Part shown: positions 1-5,374 of the stretch, in pieces | How positions within the stretch are numbered: position 1 is the first letter of the stretch | Layout of the letters: each line of letters begins with the position of its first letter | From: Candidatus Woesearchaeota archaeon | GTDB lineage: Archaea; Nanobdellota; Nanobdellia; Woesearchaeales; JABIAG01 | Reading direction: 5' to 3' | Length of the DNA stretch: 5,374 nt | NCBI GenBank assembly: GCA_019323235.1 | Contig: JAHWHN010000051.1 | Coordinates: 1-5,374 of the forward strand | Translations under genes and position numbers: made by a program | The notes under the pieces: generated by a model | Database searches by the model: none | Told to the model about the DNA's origin: nothing | The model's input: the letters and a program-made list of their open reading frames with translations, nothing else

Positions 1-692
1 CAAATGCTGGTGTTAACGTATTAGTCATAACTTTAGAAATGGCAACAAGAAAAGTTATGAAAAGACTTGGTTCTATGAGATTAAAAATTAGTACTTCTGA
101 TTATGATGAAAAATCAAAAGATGTAGTTTTTATGAAACAAAGAATTAATAATTTGAAATCACAATCTACAGTTGGAAATTTATTTGATTCTCAACCTGGT
201 AAAATTTTTGTCAAAAAATATAATACCAGTGATTGTACAGTTACAGACATAGATAACTATATAAAAAAATTTGAAGAAGTAAAAAGAATTAAAGTTGGGA
301 TGGTTGTTGTTGACTATATAAATATAATGGCAATTGAAAAAGGATTTGATATAACAAATATGTTATATTTGAAAGGAAAACATTTAGCCGAAGGATTAAG
401 AAGATTGGCTGATAAATATGAATGTGCGGTAGTTACTGCTACACAAACAGATAAGGCAGTGTGGGGAGCATCAGATATTAAATTAGGAGATATACCAGAG
501 AGTAAAGCAATAGCCGATACAGCAGATTCTGTTTGGGGTATTATTAGAAATCCTGAAATGAAGAAGAATAATGTATATAGACTTAAAATATTAAAACTTA
601 GAGATGGAGAACATCACGAAGAACAAGTAAGATTTGATTTTAATACTAACTTTTTGACAATGGAAAATGATCAATTGGTTGGTGTTAAATAA
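1..692 (+). CDS. Replicative DNA helicase, phage T4 gp41 / DnaB family (5'-truncated by window edge)
   Basis: This is the C-terminal part of a RecA-fold hexameric helicase that would unwind duplex DNA ahead of a phage fork using NTP. The frame is open to the left edge (first full codon at base 3), so the ATG at 39 is internal: the 12 residues before it (NAGVNVLVITLE) complete the family's 'nVl.isLEM' strand. 229 residues are visible; the N-terminal domain and Walker A are missing. In visible numbering, Walker B is VGMVVVDYINIM (about 99-110), the sensor-like strand ends in TATQTDK (about 145-151, Gln148 matching the H3 glutamine), and KLRDG (about 198-202) matches the K-x-R-x-G arginine-finger motif. 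The stretch SD..LGDIPES...ADTADSVWGI is more like T4 gp41 than cellular DnaB, which favours a phage origin. The stop is TAA, 15 bases before the next gene. Family assignment is strong; gp41 versus DnaB subtype is recalled from motifs, not aligned. Confidence 0.88.
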   Translation, partial: NAGVNVLVITLEMATRKVMKRLGSMRLKISTSDYDEKSKDVVFMKQRINNLKSQSTVGNLFDSQPGKIFVKKYNTSDCTVTDIDNYIKKFEEVKRIKVGMVVVDYINIMAIEKGFDITNMLYLKGKHLAEGLRRLADKYECAVVTATQTDKAVWGASDIKLGDIPESKAIADTADSVWGIIRNPEMKKNNVYRLKILKLRDGEHHEEQVRFDFNTNFLTMENDQLVGVK

Positions 693-707
693 AAATAAAA
701 TTTTTTC

Positions 708-1373
708 ATGGTAAAGAAGAAAGATGATGAATTAGATAATGAATTAGAAGAATTGGAAGATGAAAATTTGGATGATATAGATGAAGAAGATTATGATGAT
801 GATTTAGATTCTGAAGATAAGGAGGATGATGAAGATGATGAGGATGATGAGGATGATGAAGTTGATATAATGTTTAAATTTAACACTAATAATCATAAAA
901 TAGAAGGGAAACATGCATTAAAAAGAGATACAATTTTTAAAGGTAAACTCGAAGAAACACAAGAAGAATTAGAGCATTTAACTACACCTTCTGATTTTAA
1001 TGTTAGTGATGGATTACCAATTGAAACTGGTAGTAATTACGAATTTGAAAGTAAACATAATGAAGAGTATATAAATAGACTTAGTTTACAACAAGATGTT
1101 TATGAACTCTTATCTAATAATACAGAATTAGATTTTTCATCAAACAGAAGAAAACCTAATAGACAGGCATTTAATGATTATTATAAAATGTTATTGGATA
1201 ATATAGGTAAAGATTACACAAAATCAGAAATTTTCGTTGAATTATCTTATTATTTTACAGATAATATTTTCAACATGTTTAAATTGCTTGATAAAGAAAG
1301 CGCCACACAAATAATAATAGAACTTAAACAGAGTGGCTATTTGTCAAATTTGAATAATATAAGATTCATATAA
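708..1373 (+). CDS. Hypothetical protein with highly acidic N terminus (221 aa)
   Basis: I do not recognise this protein. After MVKKK, residues 6-53 are almost entirely Asp/Glu, ending in a run of E-D-D triplets, and are surely disordered. Residues 54-125 are polar and low in structure signal. Residues 125-215 look like a compact, mostly helical domain with the most protein-like composition (for example YTKSEIFVELSYYFTDN at 170-186 and ATQIIIELKQSGYL at 199-212). No signal peptide, membrane segment, cysteine cluster or known catalytic motif is visible. The start at 708 is the first ATG after the helicase stop; the next in-frame ATG (870, Met55) would delete the whole acidic region, but no Shine-Dalgarno favours either. 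Position between helicase and ribonucleotide reductase, on the same strand with gaps of 15 and 16 bases, suggests a replication-linked role; an acidic tail could contact basic proteins or mimic DNA. Both ideas are inference. That it is a real gene is well supported by packing; its function is unknown. Confidence 0.82.
   Translation: MVKKKDDELDNELEELEDENLDDIDEEDYDDDLDSEDKEDDEDDEDDEDDEVDIMFKFNTNNHKIEGKHALKRDTIFKGKLEETQEELEHLTTPSDFNVSDGLPIETGSNYEFESKHNEEYINRLSLQQDVYELLSNNTELDFSSNRRKPNRQAFNDYYKMLLDNIGKDYTKSEIFVELSYYFTDNIFNMFKLLDKESATQIIIELKQSGYLSNLNNIRFI
822..857 (+). repeat. Four tandem 9-bp units encoding Glu-Asp-Asp
   Basis: Four consecutive in-frame copies of GAR-GAT-GAT encode E-D-D four times (residues 39-50 of the acidic protein), followed by one further GAA. 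The units differ only at the third base of the Glu codon. This looks like a slippage-generated coding microsatellite; copy number could vary between relatives. Confidence 0.85.
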
Positions 1374-1389
1374 AAAATAATATTATGAC

Positions 1390-3921
1390 ATGAGTTATAA
1401 AAGAAATGAAGCATACAAAGCAACTTTAGAATATTTTAATGGAGACACATTAGCTGCAGATGTTTGGGTTAATAAATATTCATTAAAGGACACTGTTGAT
1501 GGTGATACAGTATATTATGAATTGACACCGAATGATATGCATAAAAGACTTGCTAAAGAATTAAATAGAATAGAAAACAAATACCCAAATCCATTATCAG
1601 AGGATTTTATATTTAATCTATTGAAAGATTTTAAATATATTATACCACAGGGTTCTCCAATGTCTGGCATTGGTAATTCTAAACAAGTTGTTTCTTTATC
1701 AAATTGTTTTGTTGTTGGTGAAAATTCAGATTCATATGGTTCTATAATGAAGATAGATGAAGAGCAAATACAACTTATGAAAAGAAGAGGTGGAGTTGGG
1801 CATGATCTTTCACATATTAGACCAAAAGGTTCCATTGTTAAAAATTCAGCTTTAACATCAACTGGATTAGTACCTTTTATGGAAAGATATTCAAACTCAA
1901 CTAGAGAAGTTGCACAAGATGGTAGAAGAGGCGCTTTAATGCTGAGTTGTTCAATAAAACATCCTGATTCTGAAGATTTTATAGATGCAAAGTTAGAGAA
2001 AGGTAAAGTAACTGGTGCAAATATATCTGTTAAAGTTACAGATGATTTTATGAAAGCTGCACTTAATGCAGAAAAATACACTCAATATTTTCCAATAGAT
2101 TCATCTAAACCAATTATAACAAAAGAAATAGAAGCTAAAAAATTATGGAGAAAAATAGTACATAATGCTTGGAAATCAGCAGAACCTGGTGTTTTATTTT
2201 GGGATACAGTTATGAGTGAGTCTGTTCCAGATTGTTATGCCGAATATGGCTTCAAAACTGTTTCAACAAATCCTTGTGGTGAAATAACACTTTGTCCTTA
2301 TGATAGTTGTAGATTATTAGCTGTTAATTTATATAGTTATGTTGATAATCCTTTTACAAGTGAGGCTAAATTCAATTTTGAAAAATTTAAAGAACATATT
2401 ATCTATGCTGAAAGGTTTATGGATGATATAGTTGATTTAGAGGTAGAAAAAATTAATATGATTTTGGATAAGATAGAAAGAGACCCTGAACCAGAATCTG
2501 TTAAGAGAACTGAAATAGATGTTTGGGAAAAAATTTTAAAAATGACTCTTAGTGGTCGTAGAACAGGTTTAGGTGTTACAGCAGAGGGTGATATGTTAGC
2601 TGCTTTAGGTTTAAGATATGGTACCAAAGAAGCAACAAATTTTTCTGAAAAAGTTCATAGAACATTAGCAATAAATGCTTATAAATCATCTTGTATAATG
2701 GCTAAAGAGAGGGGAGCATTTCCTGTTTATAATTATGAAAAAGAATTAAACAATCCATTTATTCAAAGGTTGAAAAAAGATGATCCAGAATTGGATATAA
2801 TGTTAAGAGAATTTGGTAGAAGAAACATTGCGTTACTGACTATCGCTCCAACTGGTTCAGTTTCCATTATGACTCAAACAACTTCAGGTATTGAACCAGC
2901 ATATTTACCAAAATATAAAAGAAGAAGAAAAATAAACCCTAATGATAAATCAGCAAGAGTAGATTATACAGATGATGAAGGAGTTAAATGGGAAGAATAT
3001 TTTGTTTTTCATCATAAATTTGAAGAATGGTTAAAAATAAATGGATATGATACAGACAAAGTTAAAGAAATGCCAGATCAAGAATTTAATGAAATATTTG
3101 AAAAATCTCCATATTTTAAAGCAACATCAAATGATGTAGATTGGGTTGAAAAAGTTAGAATGCAAGGTAAAATTCAAAAATATGTTGATCATTCTATTTC
3201 AGTAACAGTTAATTTACCAAATAATGTAACAGAAGATATAGTTTCTGATGTTTATGAAACTGGCTGGAAGAGTGGTTGCAAAGGTATAACAGTTTATAGA
3301 GATGGTTCTAGACAAGGTGTTATAGTTGCTAATGATAAAAAAGATGATATTTTTGAGAATAATGCAGCAAAAAGACCTAAAAGATTGGAATGCGAAGTTG
3401 TTAGATTTACAAATAATAAAGAAAAATGGGTTGGTTTCTTGGGTTTAATGACAGATGATAATGGTGAAAAATATCCATATGAAATTTTTACTGGATTATT
3501 AGATAAATTCTATATTCCTGCTGGTATTGATAATGGTGAAATAGTTAGGACTAAAAATGGTGATAAAAGTAGATATGATTTTGTATATAAAGATAAAGAT
3601 GGGTATCATGTAACAATGGAAGGTTTAAATAGAGCATTTGATAGAGAATTTTGGAATGTTAGTAAATTATTATCAGCATTTTTAAGACATAGAATACATT
3701 TACCAAGTGTTATAAACCTTATTGATAGTCTACAATTAGCATCAGATACTGCAGCTTTTGGTACATGGAAAAGTGGTGTTAAAAGAATCATTAAGAAATA
3801 TATTAATTCGATTATTGTTGGAGAAGTTTGTCCAAAATGTGGTGCGACATCACCAGAATTAGTCTACGAACAAGGTTGTAAATCTTGTAAATCTTGTGGA
3901 TGGCAAAAATGTGATGCTTAA
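1390..3921 (+). CDS. nrdJ: Adenosylcobalamin-dependent (class II) ribonucleoside-diphosphate reductase
   Basis: This single-chain cytoplasmic enzyme reduces ribonucleotides to deoxyribonucleotides, using adenosylcobalamin to make the active-site thiyl radical, so it needs neither oxygen nor a NrdB radical subunit. At 843 residues it appears full length. Visible motifs: SLSNC (Cys106, one of the redox cysteine pair), RRGGVGHDLSHIRPKGS (132-148), NPCGE (294-298: Asn294, radical Cys296, Glu298), Cys307 eleven residues on (redox partner, the spacing seen in Thermotoga NrdJ), the phosphate-binding turn APTGS (486-490), and KGITVYRDGSR (631-641). An extension follows (about 661-805; RPKRLE, NNKEKWVGF, PYEIFTGL) and then a zinc-ribbon-like tail with Cys814, 817, 830, 833, 836 and 841, which probably passes electrons from thioredoxin. 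Long segments match my memory of Bacteroidota NrdJ, including CRLLA.NLYSY where other groups have NLGS.NL. The start is chosen because family members begin just before this EA.KA.LEYF region. No cobalamin riboswitch can fit in the 16-base gap upstream. Class and family are near certain; cofactor use is inferred from family. Confidence 0.96.
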   Translation: MSYKRNEAYKATLEYFNGDTLAADVWVNKYSLKDTVDGDTVYYELTPNDMHKRLAKELNRIENKYPNPLSEDFIFNLLKDFKYIIPQGSPMSGIGNSKQVVSLSNCFVVGENSDSYGSIMKIDEEQIQLMKRRGGVGHDLSHIRPKGSIVKNSALTSTGLVPFMERYSNSTREVAQDGRRGALMLSCSIKHPDSEDFIDAKLEKGKVTGANISVKVTDDFMKAALNAEKYTQYFPIDSSKPIITKEIEAKKLWRKIVHNAWKSAEPGVLFWDTVMSESVPDCYAEYGFKTVSTNPCGEITLCPYDSCRLLAVNLYSYVDNPFTSEAKFNFEKFKEHIIYAERFMDDIVDLEVEKINMILDKIERDPEPESVKRTEIDVWEKILKMTLSGRRTGLGVTAEGDMLAALGLRYGTKEATNFSEKVHRTLAINAYKSSCIMAKERGAFPVYNYEKELNNPFIQRLKKDDPELDIMLREFGRRNIALLTIAPTGSVSIMTQTTSGIEPAYLPKYKRRRKINPNDKSARVDYTDDEGVKWEEYFVFHHKFEEWLKINGYDTDKVKEMPDQEFNEIFEKSPYFKATSNDVDWVEKVRMQGKIQKYVDHSISVTVNLPNNVTEDIVSDVYETGWKSGCKGITVYRDGSRQGVIVANDKKDDIFENNAAKRPKRLECEVVRFTNNKEKWVGFLGLMTDDNGEKYPYEIFTGLLDKFYIPAGIDNGEIVRTKNGDKSRYDFVYKDKDGYHVTMEGLNRAFDREFWNVSKLLSAFLRHRIHLPSVINLIDSLQLASDTAAFGTWKSGVKRIIKKYINSIIVGEVCPKCGATSPELVYEQGCKSCKSCGWQKCDA

Positions 3922-3924
3922 ATT

Positions 3925-5100
3925 ATGACCCAATTTGTTACTAAATTTAAAGAAGATTATGCATTGTTGAGAATAGTAGGTGATAGTGAAGATTTAAATT
4001 CTTATATAGTTGAATTTATAAATGAAAATAATGGCAAGGTAGAATATTCTGACACACTAAAGGTTAATTATTGGGCAAGATTAGATAATACATCCGATAA
4101 GAATATTACAATTAGAATTACTTCTAATAATAAAATTGTATTTGAGAGAAATCAAAATAAAAAATATAATAGAGTATATGTTTTAATTGGTTCTGATGCA
4201 TTAGGTGATATTATTGCATGGGTTCCTTGTGTTGAAGAATATAGAAAAACTTATAATGTTGATGTTGTTTTATATACAAAACATAAATATTTATTTGATA
4301 AAGCATATTCTGATATAATTTTTACTGATATATCAAATCCTGACTATATAAATGATGTTGATAAAAAGTTTAGAATAGATTATGGTCCAGAACTTTATAT
4401 ATTGAATGATAAATTAACTCCAGAGCATTGGGTAGATAATAATAAAAAATATGATAATGCTGTTGAATCTTTTGATTATAGAACTATATCTTTACAATCA
4501 ATAGCAAAAGTAGTTTTAGGATTACCTTTAACTGAAGTTATACCAAAAATAAATATACCAGATAGTAAACCAAAAATAAGAGGAAAGTATGTTGTTGTTG
4601 CAATTCAATCAACTGCACAATTAAAATATTGGAATAATCCTTTTGGTTGGGAAAGAGTTTTTGATTTTTTAGGTAGAAATGGTTATAAAATATTACTAAT
4701 AGATAAATATAAAAGTTTTGGTATAACTGGACATTTTAATAGGGCACCAAAAAGTAAATATCTTATAGATAAAACAGGTGATATACCATTAAGCGATAGA
4801 ATTATAGATATTAAATATGCAGATATGATGATAACTATAAGCTCAGGTTTGGCTTGGTTATCTTGGGCTGTTGGAACTCCAGTTATTATGATTAGTGGTT
4901 TTACAGATCCTTCTAATGAGTTTCAAAGTAATATTATAAGAATACACAATAAAAGTGTTTGTAATAGTTGTTGGAATGATACTAGTATAATTTATGATTC
5001 AACTGATTGGATGTTTTGTCCTAGAGATAATGATTTTGTTTGTTCAAAAGTTATACAACCAAAAGATGTAACAGATGCTATTAAAAAATTAATGAAATAA
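3925..5100 (+). CDS. TibC/Aah-like autotransporter heptosyltransferase family glycosyltransferase
   Basis: Known relatives (TibC, Aah/BAHT family) are cytoplasmic GT-B enzymes that move heptose from ADP-heptose to serines of autotransporter adhesins and assemble as iron-bound dodecamers. All 391 residues are present. Order: N-terminal beta-rich domain (about 1-80; YIVEFINENNGKVEY, VNYWARL), a first Rossmann half opening with VYVLIGSDALGDIIAWVPCVEEYRK (split at about 84-108), a linker domain to about 215, then the nucleotide-sugar half (VVVAIQSTAQLKYWNNP at 223-239; ADMMITISSGLAWLSWAVG at 299-317; ISGFTDPSNEF at 323-333). The end carries CNSCWND (346-352), CPR (365-367) and Cys373: four cysteines spaced like the family's iron finger. 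Asp95 and Lys234 sit where I would expect the catalytic base and donor-binding lysine; this is inference. The start is 3 bases after the nrdJ stop, suggesting translational coupling, with no Shine-Dalgarno. No autotransporter lies nearby, so donor and acceptor are unproven. A general ADP-heptose LPS transferase is less likely, because those lack the cysteine finger. Confidence 0.85.
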   Translation: MTQFVTKFKEDYALLRIVGDSEDLNSYIVEFINENNGKVEYSDTLKVNYWARLDNTSDKNITIRITSNNKIVFERNQNKKYNRVYVLIGSDALGDIIAWVPCVEEYRKTYNVDVVLYTKHKYLFDKAYSDIIFTDISNPDYINDVDKKFRIDYGPELYILNDKLTPEHWVDNNKKYDNAVESFDYRTISLQSIAKVVLGLPLTEVIPKINIPDSKPKIRGKYVVVAIQSTAQLKYWNNPFGWERVFDFLGRNGYKILLIDKYKSFGITGHFNRAPKSKYLIDKTGDIPLSDRIIDIKYADMMITISSGLAWLSWAVGTPVIMISGFTDPSNEFQSNIIRIHNKSVCNSCWNDTSIIYDSTDWMFCPRDNDFVCSKVIQPKDVTDAIKKLMK

Positions 5101-5121
5101 TTTTAATTTTTTAATTTTTTT
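5080..5121 (+). terminator. Possible AT-only hairpin terminator at convergent gene ends
   Basis: Bases 5080-5092 and 5103-5115 form a perfect 13-bp inverted repeat around a 10-base loop, and T continues to 5121 after the right arm. The hairpin spans the stop codons of both converging genes, where a + strand terminator is expected. The stem has only A-T pairs, and such palindromes arise easily in sequence this AT-rich, so the call is tentative. On the - strand no T run follows the stem, so it would work mainly for + transcripts. Confidence 0.35.
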
Positions 5122-5373
5122 AGTTCTAATTTCTTTAATATATTCTTTGTAATTATATTCTTTGTATGTATCATAATATACTTTTTCTGCTTTTTTTAAT
5201 GATTCTTTATATTTTTGGTGAAGAATTAAACCCCTAACAATTAAAACCATAAAAAAAACGAAAACAATTCCATTAAAGGGATTACTAACTGCGAAATAAA
5301 GATTTAACCAAAAAAATACAACATTAAATATAATGTGAAAAATATTGAATTTATAATTTTTTTTATTTAGTTT
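5089..5373 (-). CDS. Small two-helix membrane protein, 5' end beyond right edge
   Basis: A - strand frame is open from the right edge (first full codon 5373-5371) to a TAA at 5091-5089, giving 94 residues. The true start lies outside the window: the only internal ATG, at visible residue 42, would cut into the second hydrophobic segment. Visible residues 11-29 (IFHIIFNVVFFWLNLYFAV) and about 35-51 (GIVFVFFMVLIVRGLIL) are strong membrane segments joined by a short SNPFN turn. A Lys/Glu/Tyr-rich tail (52-94) follows, probably cytoplasmic by the positive-inside rule, containing a tandem YKEYN-YKEYI and ending in lysines. The hydrophobic-then-charged layout is what a real membrane gene looks like and is not a shadow of another gene. 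It overlaps the glycosyltransferase gene by 12 bases tail to tail, so a different transcript enters here. The arrangement loosely recalls the '2TM domain' proteins of Bacteroidota, but I cannot confirm this. Function is unknown. Confidence 0.72.
   Translation of the reverse strand, partial: KLNKKNYKFNIFHIIFNVVFFWLNLYFAVSNPFNGIVFVFFMVLIVRGLILHQKYKESLKKAEKVYYDTYKEYNYKEYIKEIRTKKIKKLKLFH
5137..5166 (-). repeat. Two tandem 15-bp units encoding YKEY(N/I)
   Basis: Read on the - strand, two adjacent 15-base units (5166-5152 and 5151-5137) encode YKEYN then YKEYI. On the + strand this appears as a 13-bp direct repeat, tatattctttgta, at 5139 and 5154. It lies in the charged tail of the small membrane protein and is best explained as a short coding duplication rather than a regulatory repeat. 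Confidence 0.7.
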
Positions 5374-5374
5374 A

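Noticed and set aside
39..41. ATG at 39 as the true start of the first gene
   Set aside because: The frame is open upstream to the window edge and encodes the conserved strand leading into LEM of gp41/DnaB helicases, so this Met is internal.
691..707. A/T runs between helicase and acidic gene as a terminator or promoter
   Set aside because: Only a short aaaatttt palindrome and six T are present; the gap is 15 bases, with no stem worth calling and no promoter boxes.
819..825. Perfect Shine-Dalgarno-like aaggagg
   Set aside because: It is coding sequence for Lys-Glu-Asp in the acidic protein. No in-frame ATG follows until 870, and the out-of-frame ATGs right after it open only a 14-codon frame.
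1515..2081. Long - strand open frame (188 codons) inside nrdJ
   Set aside because: It is antisense to the most conserved part of nrdJ. Its translation is Ser/Ile/Leu-rich with no motif, as expected for the reverse of an AT-rich coding sequence.
2403..2627. - strand open frame of 74 codons
   Set aside because: It is an antisense shadow of nrdJ with low-complexity Ser/Ile/Leu composition and no start context.
3606..3791. - strand open frame of 61 codons
   Set aside because: It is an antisense shadow of the nrdJ C-terminal extension; the + strand reading is clearly the family sequence.
5321..5336. Inverted repeat acatta / taatgt with a 4-base loop
   Set aside because: It is six AT-rich base pairs inside the coding frame of the - strand membrane gene, within chance expectation, with no T run.
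1..5374. CRISPR array, tRNA, insertion sequence or recoded stop codons
   Set aside because: There are no spaced direct repeats of CRISPR type, no tRNA-like cloverleaf sequence and no transposase motifs. All visible genes end in TAA and read through conserved domains with the standard code.

Overview
The window is very A+T rich (roughly 70 percent by eye) and densely coding. It looks like part of a tailed-phage genome, or a prophage or phage-derived metagenomic contig, whose host is probably in the Bacteroidota. Three observations support this. The left-edge gene is a replicative helicase of the phage T4 gp41 / DnaB type. The large central gene is a class II ribonucleotide reductase that reads like the Bacteroidota form of that enzyme, including its C-terminal extension. 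None of the three visible start codons has a Shine-Dalgarno sequence, as is usual in Bacteroidota and their phages. The phage assignment rests mainly on the gp41-like helicase and the packing; no virion gene lies in the window.

Layout: four + strand genes are packed with gaps of 15, 16 and 3 bases and probably form one transcription unit. They are (1) the 3' part of a gp41/DnaB-like helicase, open at the left edge; (2) an unrecognised 221-residue protein with a strongly acidic, repeat-built N terminus; (3) a complete 843-residue adenosylcobalamin-dependent ribonucleotide reductase (NrdJ); (4) a complete 391-residue glycosyltransferase resembling the TibC/Aah family of autotransporter heptosyltransferases, including its four-cysteine 'iron finger'. 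On the - strand a small two-helix membrane protein enters from the right edge. Its stop codon lies inside the 3' end of the glycosyltransferase gene, so the two genes are convergent and overlap by 12 bases. An AT-only hairpin followed by a T run covers this junction and may be a terminator. No stretch over 300 bases lacks a gene.

How the genes may work together: the helicase unwinds DNA at the replication fork and NrdJ makes the deoxynucleotides for it, a common pairing in phage replication modules. The acidic protein sits between them and may serve replication, but nothing in its sequence proves that. The glycosyltransferase is the least expected gene. Its relatives put heptose on bacterial surface adhesins, yet no autotransporter is nearby, so its target here (a virion protein, a host surface protein, or something else) is open. 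All five visible stop codons are TAA, and there is no sign of a recoded stop.
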